Positions 33,001-42,533 of a stretch of 64,000 bases of DNA are shown here, one piece after another. Position 1 is the stretch's first letter. Each line of letters opens with the position of its first letter. The DNA comes from Zasmidium citrigriseum. Taxonomy: Eukaryota > Ascomycota > Dothideomycetes > Mycosphaerellales > Mycosphaerellaceae. The position numbers and the translations under genes were made by a program. Location: NCBI GenBank assembly GCA_002786025.1, contig NHNW01000046.1:434001-498000 (forward strand). The letters are read 5' to 3'. A model generated the notes under the pieces. It made no database searches. It was not told the origin of the DNA and saw only the letters and a list, made by a program, of their open reading frames with translations.

Positions 33001-34179
33001 TCGTTGAGTGTCCTCGAGGGTCCCTCTGGTGAAATAGTCAGGAACATCAAAGTTTCGATCCCCAGGAAGTCTCCTTGGTACCACGTGGGACATTGATTCT
33101 CTCGAACGCTGTCGACCAAGTATGATGCTGGATCCGTTCGAGCTGCGTCGAGAAGCTGGGTTATTTGACAGTGGGATCGGAACGACCCCAGTGACCTGAC
33201 CAGCAGAAGATATCTGGGACACGGGCTTCCAGCTGGCAGAAGAAGTCTGACGGAGATCGTCTGCCTGAGGGCGTATAGTAGATTTTGCGGACCCGTCCCA
33301 TACCTTTTCTGGAGGGCTTATCAACTTTGTGAAGCCGGCTGATTTGACATCAATATTCTGGCCAGTTGAGCCAACTTTCGCATTGACTCCTGACGGTCCG
33401 CCTGAGATGGGGAATGCTTTCTCAGAATCTGCAGTACCGGAAAGCAATGGCCGGCTCTGAACACGTGTCTGAGATGTCCTCTCGTTGGATTGACTTGATG
33501 TTCGCCCCTCAGATTCGTGGCTCACGCTCGTCCTTGGCTGAGATGTTGACGAATGATGTCGGGTGGCCAAACTTCTCTGCTCATCCCTCCATTTCATTCG
33601 TGTCTTCTTGCCGAGACCCGGTGGAGCATGCGAGTTGAATATGGAATCTGGTTTGCCGTTGACGACGGCGTCTATAACGTCTTGTGCCGCGGCCGACGAA
33701 ACGTACGCTGCTTTCGTCGAATTATCCAGGTGAGAGGCGACGCCGCTGAAGAAACGTCCGGCTATGTCCTCGCGCTTGACGATTGCAACGCCGTCAGTCT
33801 CGTTGAAATTCGTGCTTGCAACGTGAGAAACGGAGGTATTGGAGGGGGCTGCCGGCTTCTTTTGCTGGTGACCGGCTTGCTGTGCCGGTTTCGAGTTCCC
33901 TAACACGTATTGCCGTATTGCATCCCTCCAGCGTTTGCGTGCGCGATTCGGCAACTCAGGCGGAGCATGTCCAGCGTTGATCGCATTCGCATCACCCCTA
34001 TCAATTGCTTGAAGGACGAATGTGGCATTTTGCGATGCAAGATATCTCGAGCGAATTTCGTCATCCAGAGATGTCTGCTGAGGAGGGAATAAAAGGTCGT
34101 GTTTGCCTTTCTTCTCTGCGATTTCAGGCAAATGGGCCGATGTATCGCTCTCTGTGCGCTTGCGCTTCTTCGCTTCCAT
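30007..34179 (-). CDS. Large protein with C-terminal MBD4-like HhH-GPD DNA glycosylase domain
   Basis: Single exon on the minus strand. From the Met at 34179 (MEAKKRKRTESD) the product is 1,390 residues; the frame extends to an ATG at 34317. The first 950 residues are disordered and charged, with Ser/Asp/Glu runs (SDSDSDEDSDDDDEE) and AT-hook-like or nuclear-signal-like basic patches. A folded domain lies at about 980-1,210: HFGIIQEKLSHEPFWLLIAVTFLNKTAG, then GLQNQRSKRLVKI, and the helix-hairpin-helix HIPGCGDYAWDSWRAF with the likely catalytic Asp (residue 1,152 of the shorter form). This matches the glycosylase domain of MBD4, which removes T or U mispaired with G after deamination of methylcytosine. 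No methyl-CpG-binding domain is seen. A loop of about 50 residues is inserted before the hairpin. Basic C-terminal tail, so nuclear. Confidence 0.85.
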   Translation of the reverse strand: MEAKKRKRTESDTSAHLPEIAEKKGKHDLLFPPQQTSLDDEIRSRYLASQNATFVLQAIDRGDANAINAGHAPPELPNRARKRWRDAIRQYVLGNSKPAQQAGHQQKKPAAPSNTSVSHVASTNFNETDGVAIVKREDIAGRFFSGVASHLDNSTKAAYVSSAAAQDVIDAVVNGKPDSIFNSHAPPGLGKKTRMKWRDEQRSLATRHHSSTSQPRTSVSHESEGRTSSQSNERTSQTRVQSRPLLSGTADSEKAFPISGGPSGVNAKVGSTGQNIDVKSAGFTKLISPPEKVWDGSAKSTIRPQADDLRQTSSASWKPVSQISSAGQVTGVVPIPLSNNPASRRSSNGSSIILGRQRSRESMSHVVPRRLPGDRNFDVPDYFTRGTLEDTQRRFEAWARKQRGGQSDSSDSDSDEDSDDDDEEIEVSAVPPIRGSFHESWADQISGALSEQTPKTVSSKVVEHAFESSDDEGDDGDAEVQTQLSREMDAATPALGETTMDLQCSSFAKESTTEHVEEMAMDRESPSEVEPNRVAAGQPTDQSFPDDPKVRSSSPQSRPSGTSYRSPNATRQANVRVKRILSPADPGGDPSGLGPAEAAKPMSKENVAPEDHLAVPAYSYKDRIDNGELSDDLYAAIDDVTSSVLGTVTSAPAAEGIPSMNECKPSDITNGQDRNPLMTNDASAVETSNLGGYADMTEGLEEDVQMDEKEVKADRKSNSHAGDSESESKDDGRAAEMDTTVPSTPSSPNSPLSELSHTPSPPDTTPKKLPARLPGEPQVVVSPYIPGTPEVAGQDSARKTRKMTGRSSKHFGVVKPAKRSRKSEKTEENFTSIATPEISIAVEQPSSVYETAVSRRTRSALKDATVAADEETMTPRPQSLRPPSPARIECSPLSALEEALNAEVPATPSKKRRKTRESVLKDKEVQAATNTKPQDPETSSPQTFITPPEEPSQQPQTPLPQPSKSKTSRSKPKSKSTGKISTHFITDRVDIYNTTASSRRVPAGVSVVPVPSIHAPHFGIIQEKLSHEPFWLLIAVTFLNKTAGRSAVPIFWKLKEKYPTPEVLADAVPETLLEMVHCLGLQNQRSKRLVKIAGAWRDGEPVKGRRYRTLNYPNVGDGRAREVENVVEEDAEDCAGALEIGHIPGCGDYAWDSWRAFCRDVLRGVADDYNGLNAKIKDFEPEWKRVLPKDKELRACLRWMWLREGWIWDPLTGEKRKATDEEMEKAVQGEMEITDPQERKFAAQAAGVVVSPEKVEDVVDETPSKVTNTAPMEEEDPDSQLNSPAEEDDDQSDTIIVAPFKTRQGRRRNSNRAARIEPSSEAAPPPSTKSSTRKKTKNEDTKIKRKRKSDIDETPRSGSKRKPKTSTFRDDDDEEFGASRSRRRSKRLTM

Positions 34180-34576
34180 GATTCGCGCCACAGGATGTCT
34201 TTTCAATGCTGCAACATGATCCCTCGCAACGAGCGAGCAGTCCAGCGCTAGTAGTACACTGTGAATGGCATGCAATTGAGGAAAGGAGTGTGGTGAAGTC
34301 AACGAAGGAAAAGACAAAGCGTTTTGTTGGTGTGAGAGGTGAAGTCGAGGTTGCTGTTGATGTCGATGTGTGGAGCTCCTGAAGTGCAGGGATCTTGCGG
34401 CAGGATGCGCTAGCGTGGTCTATGCTTAGAGCTTGACCAGGAGGCAGGCAAGCAGGAAGACGAACCGCCAAATATTGCTTAAAATTTGATTGACCCAATT
34501 GCAAGTCCAAATAGCGCCGAGCCATTTGCCTGACTTCACATCGTCGCCGACGAAAGCTTTCTACATCATCGCGACG
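34180..34576. other. Divergent promoter region, glycosylase / HCNGP-like gene
   Basis: About 400 bases between divergent genes. If the glycosylase starts at 34317 instead, the region shrinks to 260 bases. Nothing distinctive is seen. Confidence 0.4.
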
Positions 34577-35476
34577 ATGGCTTCGCTCGTGGCATACGGC
34601 AGCAGCGACGAGGAAGATGACATCCAGCCGCAAAAGCCGTCTAAGGTAGGCCACTGCTAGAGACAACGAGCTGAAAGGCATGGATACCTACTAACGTGAG
34701 AGACTGCTAGATTGCAAAGATCGAGGCGAATGCTGCGGAGCCGAAGATTGTGAATTCTGAAAGTATGGAAGCAATACGATCGTGCCTAGAAGCAATTGAC
34801 TGATGGTCTTTCAGAAGCTGCGGAAGTTCCACAACAAGCCATCCCCAATGCCAGCGAGGCAGCGCCATCTGCTCCATCAGAACCTCCGCAAGCCTCTGAG
34901 GATGTCGGACCTGCTGCCGGCCCATCTGTAGCACACGCTGGCGCAACTGCGTCTCTTCCAGATCATTCAGGTGCTACGCCATTCTCTCCGTACACATACG
35001 AGCGACAGCGACTACGAGAGCTCACGATGCCAACCGTGCCCAACTTCGACATCCCCGACTCCCCTCCACCTCCTCCGACCAACAGCGAAGAAGCGGCAGA
35101 TCTGGCAGCGACCACGAAGAAGTTTGAGAGGTTTCTAGAACTTAAAAAGCAGGGCACACACTTCAACGAGAGGCTGCAGAACTCTGCGTCGCTCAGGAAT
35201 CCAAGTTTGCTGCCGAAACTGATGGACTTTGCGGGTCTCAGTCAGGAGGACAGCTACGCGAGTAGTCTGCCAGTGGGTGTCGGTGTTACTGTGAAGTGGC
35301 CGGAAGAGTGTTACATCGAGAGCTTGATGCGGCGGAACGAGAGGCAAGAGAAGAAGCGGACGGTGGATAGGGACAAGGTCGATTTCGTGCCGGCGTCGAA
35401 GTCGGCAGGGTCGAGCGCATCAGGAACGCCAAGTGGTGGAGGAGGGCAGAGGAAGAGTAGATTCGACAAGAGATGA
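34577..35476 (+). CDS. HCNGP/SAP30BP-like transcriptional regulator
   Basis: Three exons, 34577-34645, 34711-34762 and 34815-35476, with introns of 65 nt (GTAGGC...GCTAG, ACTAAC inside) and 52 nt (GTATGG...TTCAG); 260 residues. The N-terminus MASLVAYGSSDEEDD is the usual start of this family. The HCNGP domain lies at about 145-215: KKQGTHFNERLQNSASLRNP with LLPKLMDFAGL and SYASSLP. The tail is basic and Gly/Ser-rich and ends in RFDKR. Human SAP30BP (HCNGP) binds the SAP30 corepressor and takes part in splicing of short introns; the fungal function is inferred. The first exon is chosen because it is the only one giving the conserved SLVAYGSSDEE start in frame. Confidence 0.88.
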
Positions 35477-35784
35477 GAATGAAGCACGTACCCGGTCGAG
35501 AGATATGATCAAGATCCTGGCCAAATACGAAGGCTTTCTAATCGACTTCATGGATTCGACCGCCATTCAGTCTCTCCTGCTTTCACTGTAGCATTGGAAT
35601 TGCACAACGGCCGGTGAGGTGAATGAGAGAGCCCCTGCTTCACTTGCTGCGTTCGCACGTGGCACGCGTGCCTTCCGCGTCAAGACGTCAAGATAGGCTG
35701 CAGTATCAGCGCAAACGGATCGAGCTTGTTCGAACTCCCACTCATCCACGACCTTGCTTGCGAAAATCAGCACAACACGGCTCC
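35477..35784. other. Intergenic region before the triplicated F-box-like gene
   Basis: About 310 bases. The open frame of the next gene extends back to an ATG at 35623, but the residues added are rich in Arg, His and Leu and look like leader. Confidence 0.4.
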
Positions 35785-38548
35785 ATGGATTTTCTCACGC
35801 CATCCCTTCAGGCCGTGTTGATGCGGCCTATTCCAGGCGGGGTTCAATGCAAACAGACCCCACAGGGAGTCACGCCGTGCCAACCTCCGGCTGATGGAAC
35901 GTGTCTGTGGAATAAACTGCCGCAAGAGATCAAAGACTGGATTTTCGAGCTTGCCTATGTCTCTGACCGTCCGGTCACTCCCATGCACAAGTCGAGCTGG
36001 CAGCCACGCATCTGCTTGTGTAAGCACGAGCATGACGGACCGAGCAGTCATTGTGACATCCGAGGATTCGTTGCGGAGGACGGCATTGAGGTGAGACGCC
36101 AGATTCTCTGGTGATAGAGACTCTTCGCTGACACAGACAGACGGTATGGAATCCCATCGTCCCCATGGAGCTCCTCAAAGTCGACTGGGAGTGGTTCAGA
36201 GCAGCCTCGAAAGTCTTCTACAGTCGCACCCAATTCTTCCTCAAACACAACGACACTTGGGATGAATGGAAGCACAGACACTACAAGGGTCAGCAGATTG
36301 ACGAGTTCATCGCAAAGAATGGCACGCCATGGCCTTACACGAAGTTCATCACCACCGTCACTGTCTGGATGGAATTTTCCGAGACAGCAGCCTGCATTTT
36401 GAACATGGTCAAGCTTTGTCCTTCAATTCGACGCCTGACGCTTCAACTTACCTGCGACTATTTTCTCGGCCATGACTTCCCAGATCCTCGCGACACAATT
36501 TTGACGACGTCCGACTTTGAGAAGCACGATCCAACTCTCCTTCAGCTCCGTGGCATCATGGACCTCACATTAGAGGCCGCGTTCGAGAAGTACGAGCCCG
36601 CTCCGTTGAAATACCACTACATAGGGGTTCAAGTATTTCTCGACAACGTCAAGACCTTCGGCGACCTCATCAAGAATGCGGCCTCCCAGCCTCGCCCGGC
36701 AGATTGGAGCATTCAGGAGCTGAACGAGGAAGATGTAGAAGTGAAGGACGAATCCACCGTCTCGATGATCAAGGAGCAGCAATCATCTCCGTCTCAAACC
36801 AATCCACCGTGCCCATGGAACACACTTCCACAGGAGATCAAGGACATCATTTTCGAGATGGCGTATGTCTCCACCAAGACTTCCGAGCCGATTCACAAGT
36901 CAAGCTGGGCGCCATTGCCATGTAACTGCCTTCACGGGACCTACTGTCTCGCTGATGGTTACGAGAACCTTCAAGTAAGATGACATTCGGCGTCTATGCG
37001 ACTGAAGTTGCTGACTCACTGAAGACAGCATGGGTTCCAGACTCACGTATCACGCGAATGATGGTAGACCACGAGTGGTACCTCGCGGCGGCCAAAGTCT
37101 TCTACAGCCGCACCAAGTTTTTCTTCAGGCACAACTCTCACTACAACCTGCTGGGCGGACACGAGCACTATGATTGTCAACAGATGGTCGAGTTCCTTTC
37201 CGACCATGGTCAGCCAAGACCATACGCCACGTTTATCACGACGATGACCGTTTTGCTGGACTGGCCTTCACAATCGCAGCCTGTGGCGGACGTGTTGAAG
37301 CTCATGCCCTCGATGAAGAAACTGCACCTACAGATCGACATGGAGTACTTCTCCGAGCCTCCTGTGGGTAACTGTGGAAAGTCTATTTGCAGCGAAAAAT
37401 GGACGCCTGCTGATTTCGAGGAATACGCTCGGGCTTTGTTCGAGCTGCGTGGGCTGTCTGTTCTGACTGTGGAAGAAGGCCCCGGCGAAAGTGACACGGA
37501 ATATTACTTCGAAAACCTCAAGACGTTCGAAGAGGTCCTCAGAGCTGTCGCATGCCAGCCTCGACCAGCAGGTCGGCGTGTCCCTTCCCCGGACATTGTG
37601 TTGAAAGCTGAGGCCCTGAAAGAATCACAAACCTCCTTGCCAGCGACCAATGAAGTGAGATCGAACTCGCATGGCAACGATCGACTGTGTCCATGGAACA
37701 GACTTCCGATCGAATTGAAAGAGGTCATTCTCGAAATGGCGTACGTGCCGCGTCGTAAGGTGTCCCCAATCACGAAGACGGTGTGGGAGCAGCATGAGAG
37801 TGAGCGTTGTGCACGAGAGGGAGAAGATTACGAGGTACTCGTCTTTCTAGCAGTCCTTGAACTGTTACTGACTCACTCCTAGGTCGCGTGGTTCCCGGCA
37901 AAGTTGATCGAACGCTTTCTTGTCAACCGTGAATGGTACCAAACCGCCTCGGACGCTTACTACAAACACTCGAGCTTCTACTTTGCGACCGCCGAGAGAA
38001 TGCTTGATTTTGTGGCCCATGACGGAGTACCCCACGGTTATGCTTGCAAGATTAGACAGGTGACTGTCTTTCTGGACGGACGTGAATACGATGCCTTGCT
38101 TGCGGACGCAGTCGCAGTCTGTACGTCGCTGAAGGCTTTGCAACTGGATGTCGGGGGAAATATGTTTAACGAAGCGTTCGAGGAAGAACTCGACTGCCCG
38201 TGGGAAACGCTCTGGAGCGAGCGCGACTTCAGGCGATATGGATTTACCAAGGACCTGCTTGACCTGAACACTGCTGCAAAGGTTCATCTGAGCACGATTG
38301 GCGATACGAAACCGCTACGGAAAAGCGATGGCTGGAAGTACCTCCTTGAAAACCTGAATCTGCTGCAGAAGATGCTTCAGAAAGAATCAGACCAAGATAC
38401 AATGCCTGCAAAGCCGGTTCCTGCCCAGTATCTTTCGGACATGCCTGTCCGAAGCTGCGACATAACGGAGGACTACCAGGACTTCAGCTACCTGTACGAT
38501 AGACGCCACCAAGCCTTTCGCAATTGGGCTCTTCGTCACCGAGGCTAG
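35785..38548 (+). CDS. Protein of three tandem F-box-like modules
   Basis: Four exons, 35785-36090, 36141-36974, 37025-37834 and 37883-38548, with phase-0 introns of 50, 50 and 48 nt; 871 residues. Each module has two parts. Part one is F-box/2EXR-like: CLWNKLPQEIKDWIFELAYV from Cys40, CPWNTLPQEIKDIIFEMAYV from Cys326, CPWNRLPIELKEVILEMAYV from Cys602. Part two begins right after each intron with a TVW, TAW or VAW start and has EWF/EWY at codons 17-19 of exons 2, 3 and 4, then KVFYSRTQFF-like and ITTVTV-like strands. Module spacing is 286 and 276 residues. No stop separates the modules, so one gene is the simplest reading. The LPxEI motif suggests SKP1 binding, but this is inference; the function is unknown to me. 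An ATG at 35623 is an alternative start. Confidence 0.82.
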
Positions 38549-38832
38549 GGAATCCTCTCTTACGTGTCCGCATTCTGGGTCACAGCTCGATTGCGGCGGA
38601 CACCATGGCTGCGTACTGGGAATGGAGGAGCTGCAGATGTTGATCGCTCAAGGCACACGCTTGAGAAGTATGATCATTTTGCTCTATGATACTGAATTAC
38701 AACTGCTGTATAGCTACTGCAGATATCATGAAGCTGCATCTCTCTTTGCTGTGACTTCTCCATACTTTTGGCGAAGCCTGTTGGCTTGGTCTAAAAGGAA
38801 AGAAATGCAAGCTCCATGTCTGGACCTCCCGC

Positions 38833-40227
38833 TTATCCCTCCCTTACCATCGTCTGTTCCTTCAGCGCCTCAGCCTCAGAGTCCTCACGAACACCTTCAT
38901 CAACCTCCTTGTGCATGCACGGCAGCTCCCCTGTATGCTTAACATCCTCTCCACAGCCCTGCTGCTCTTCCATCTCCATCGTCACCGGGGTGCGCGACCG
39001 ATAACGAGGCGGAGGCGGAGCAGCTTTCTCCTTCCCAAACTGCCCTCCCATGCCAGTCCGCGCCAAGTACACCTCAGCCTCAAACTCAAACGGCCGCTCC
39101 CTGTTGCACTTGTCCACAAACTTGGCAGCGTACACGCTGTCCTGGAACGTGAGCATGCCAGCATTGGTCTCCATCGGTGGGATTGTCCTCATGCCAGCCA
39201 TAGGGATCATGCTGATGCCGTCAAGACCTTGGCTGACGTGTTGGAGGATCTTGGCGATTTCGGTGGTCTTTGGGATGCCGGTGATGATGACTGTGCGGTA
39301 GGAGTTGCGCTTTTCAGAGTCAGAGGGCTCGGCGAAGAGTTCGGTGACGTTCTGGGGTCCGCGTGGCTCTCTGAATGATGGGTATGGGGCGTAGCGGGAG
39401 GCATGGATGCCGTTGCGTGGGCTGCGGTTGAAGTTGTCACGTCGGTATGGTCGGGAGTAGTTGGCTGGTTCGGTTGGAGCTTGAGATGGTGGTTGGGGGA
39501 TGCTGTCTCGGGGATCTTGTTGCTCTTTGGGCTGGATGTCTACGGTGGTGGGCTCTGGCTCTTGCTTTTCTGCCGGCGTCGTAGGTCCAGTTGGCTCGAA
39601 GAGGATCTCGCCATCGTGATCGATCTCAGTGTCTTTCTGAGTGGCTGGTCTGGATTCTGGCTCTGGAATGCCGTGTGGGCTGGCGACATCTGGGCTGGAC
39701 CCATAGACGTTGGCATATCCCCGACTGAGGGAGTCCTTGACTTGCCTGCTCCGGACAGGGCGAAGTGTCGCCTCCTCTTGGACATCTTCTGGCGGTGAAA
39801 CTTCCGAGTCGTCGTAATTGATCAGAGTCTCTGAGCTCTCTTCATGCACGTGCTGGCGGAGCTTATGCTCCTGGACATCTTTGTCGCCCGTGCTCTTCTT
39901 CTGCACATGCTTGACTGAGAAAGCTGGTGATCTATCGAGGGCAGCCGGAGTCGAAGTGAGCGGCGACGGAGTCTCACAGTATCCGGAGTCGTATTGATCG
40001 TCGAGATTCAGGAGGTTCAGCTCCTCCGTTGCAACTGGAGTCGGTGTGTAATTGAGGTGTGGGTGGGGAAGTATCCGTGGGGTCTGGTATACCGCTGGAG
40101 AGCTGCTGACCCGGTTGAGGAGATAGGTGTTGGCATTGTTGGCTTGGGAGAGTTGCTCCTTGAGGAAGCGCACTTCGGTCTCGAGCTCTGCATTGCGGTA
40201 GAGCAGACGGTGGAAGTCGTTGTCCAT
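38833..40227 (-). CDS. Coiled-coil protein with RRM-like domain
   Basis: Single exon on the minus strand, 464 residues. Residues 1-35 form a short heptad-rich coil (RNAELETEVRFLKEQLSQAN). A long disordered middle follows, rich in Pro, Glu, Ser and Thr (about 45-300). An RRM-like fold lies at about 305-385: RTVIITGIPKTTEIAKILQH for the first strand and helix, then MLTFQDSVYAAKFVDKC, with the beta-1 position reading VIITGI where RNP2 is expected. The RNP1 aromatic pattern is not complete, so RNA binding is possible, not certain. The tail is acidic. Similar hypothetical proteins with an N-terminal coil and one RRM-like unit are common in Dothideomycetes as I recall. No close named homologue is recognised. 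Confidence 0.75.
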   Translation of the reverse strand: MDNDFHRLLYRNAELETEVRFLKEQLSQANNANTYLLNRVSSSPAVYQTPRILPHPHLNYTPTPVATEELNLLNLDDQYDSGYCETPSPLTSTPAALDRSPAFSVKHVQKKSTGDKDVQEHKLRQHVHEESSETLINYDDSEVSPPEDVQEEATLRPVRSRQVKDSLSRGYANVYGSSPDVASPHGIPEPESRPATQKDTEIDHDGEILFEPTGPTTPAEKQEPEPTTVDIQPKEQQDPRDSIPQPPSQAPTEPANYSRPYRRDNFNRSPRNGIHASRYAPYPSFREPRGPQNVTELFAEPSDSEKRNSYRTVIITGIPKTTEIAKILQHVSQGLDGISMIPMAGMRTIPPMETNAGMLTFQDSVYAAKFVDKCNRERPFEFEAEVYLARTGMGGQFGKEKAAPPPPRYRSRTPVTMEMEEQQGCGEDVKHTGELPCMHKEVDEGVREDSEAEALKEQTMVREG

Positions 40228-42533
40228 GATGGTGGTGCCTCGTGGCGGTAGTGGCGATCGTTGTTGGTGAGTGATGAGGTTGGAAGAAGAGAAAGATGTT
40301 GAACTTGAGCAAGCAATTATAGAAGTAGTTTAGAAGGACAGTGATCGATTTGGAGCAGTCCACACAGCGAGCTTGTGATGTTGTGACTGCATGTGAGCTG
40401 CTGTTGGGCCTATCAGTGACGCTGAAAGCATGTGCTGGGGGCGTAGAAAAGCTGAAGAGTGACCTGGAAAGGCAGCTCAGCTCAGGATGAAAACTTGATC
40501 AAGAGCATGATTTTTTGGGTCTCTCCAGACACTGTCTCTCTCCAAAGTGGAGTCCATTTGATCACTTACGGGGCCCAGCGCTCAATGAAGACCCTCGACA
40601 TGTTCTCGACGCATTTTCTCTCGCATCGAAGACCCAGAGCATAAGTCGCAACAAAGCGCTTCACATTTCGAGTTCAAGTCCACGGCTTTCTGAAGGCCCT
40701 GTCTGGCCGTTCGAACTCAACGTCAGACTATGTGGAATGAGACATTCTGCCAGTATGATGACCCAGTCGGCTCCGCGCTGAAGGTCTAGTGTCCTGTACG
40801 ATGTACCCATTCACCTGCAGTTCCACACCCTGGGATTAATGACGATAAATTCTTCTTGGGCCTCTGCGTCTCGAAATTCTCGAGGACTCGACAGCGTCTT
40901 CCTTGCTTCATAAGAGGGCCGTAGCACCATTCAATAACGCGACCGCCCGTTGTTGTTGAACGACACGCTGCTGTCTTCGTGCGAGATTGCAATTTGCGAC
41001 AAGAGCAATTGAATGAACACGGCAGGAGGCATATGACCCTCTTCTCTTAGATCGACACTGCCGTAGGTATTCCGAGTTGATGAATAGCGAGCGGAGTCCT
41101 CGCGGCGTGAATTCGTCTGTAGTTGTAGGTTTCGAGCTGAAGGTGCTGCCGTGAAGTTGATTTCGTGCCCAGATCGTGTCGAAGTCGATATGGATTAGGC
41201 GGACTTGTACAGCTCAATGGCGTAGCATATCGAGACATGTCCCTCGCTCTGGGCGATCATCAAGTTGGAGTGAATGATGTGATGAAAAGAGGTTTCGCAA
41301 AGGCTATGCGACGATATCAGCATGCGACAAGCCAACCGCGACTGTGTCGGCCTGATCGAGCTCGAGTTGTGACGGCAGGTCCCAGAATCTCCCAGCGCGA
41401 GGAGAAACGACGCTAAGGCAAATGCGGAAATTGGGAGCATTGACCTATATGTGTGCAAAAGATTGTGCAGCCACTCAGGTAAAGGTGTATCCAGGAGCAT
41501 TGAGAGGTGTGGTGTAGTGGTAAACACGAAGCCCATTCGGTAGATGTTCTTGTAGTTCCCGTTGACCTGCGAATTTCCTGTCGACAACGAACGATGCGAG
41601 CGAACGATTAAACAATGCGACCGAACGATTCCGACCGAGCGATTCGAACCCGGACCCGGACCCTGGATAAAAAAACCGATTCAATTCGGTTTCTCAAGCT
41701 CACCTTGCGGGAGCTTGAGTTTTTGCCCTTTTGTCCTCCTGTATATTCAGAAAGTCAGCGACTGTCTACTGAACTTTTGCATGAAGTTTAGGAGCCTGAA
41801 TAGTGGTTTGTCCACAACAACATTGTCGCTCCGGCGCTTGACCTTCTTCAAACCCCGAGTTCGAAAGCGTGAGATCCCCTGCAATTCGTTCCGAATCACA
41901 GAAACATGTGCTCTTCACCTTCTTCCCCCCTTTTGCACTTTCTATCTCGTTCTTTACCAGTCTCTCCTTCGAGCCATTCATGCATTGTGAGAGACGCATC
42001 TTTTCAGCCTCCACACTCAGCTCTTAATGCTGCAATGCCTTTCGATTGCACGCAGTTCTCATTGGCGCAAGTGCCATTCCAGAACTTCCGTACAAGTCCG
42101 AGTATCTGCACGAGCATGCAGATGCAAAGAGTGCGAGAAGAAATGATGGTCTCGATGACGCAGTAACATTGCATGTGAAAGTTGACAGGTGAAGTGAAGC
42201 CAGAAGAAACTTGGCGCTTCTGCTCCACGCCACAAGGACGGATACTCCCGTATGGCGCATGGCTGTGCTTTGCTCTGGGCGGTTTGGCTGGCTCCAGCTG
42301 TGACGCTGCAAGCTGTCTATTGACAAACCCCATCATCAACTCCTTTACCACCACCCACCCACCCCTCACCGCTGTAACGTCGTCACGACTCTCATTCGCT
42401 CCTTACGCACATCGCACTTGCAATTGACAGCTTTGCGCGGATCCCGATTGTGCGCCCGTCCCGGAATCGTCTCAGGAGCAGCATTGCGCCGGCGAACAGT
42501 GGATGAGGTCGCTTTATCTACCTTGATCCCACC
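40228..42533. other. Long intergenic region upstream of clathrin heavy chain
   Basis: About 2.3 kb without a convincing gene. The part from 41700 to 42530 is pyrimidine-rich (CTTCTTCCCCCC-like runs) and is probably the clathrin promoter and leader. Near 41510-41660 there are sequences that resemble tRNA promoter boxes and a short CGAACGAT array. Confidence 0.5.
41588..41643 (+). repeat. Short degenerate array of CGAACGAT
   Basis: Three exact copies of CGAACGAT (41588-41595, 41601-41608, 41622-41629) and one variant CGAGCGAT (41636-41643) with irregular spacing of 13, 21 and 14 bases between starts. Confidence 0.6.

Noticed and set aside
38622..38942. Small plus-strand open frame downstream of the triplicated gene
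   Set aside because: It overlaps the end of the RRM-like gene on the other strand and has no protein features.
41510..41660. A functional tRNA gene
   Set aside because: The A-box-like and B-box-like sequences are too far apart and no cloverleaf with acceptor and anticodon stems can be drawn.
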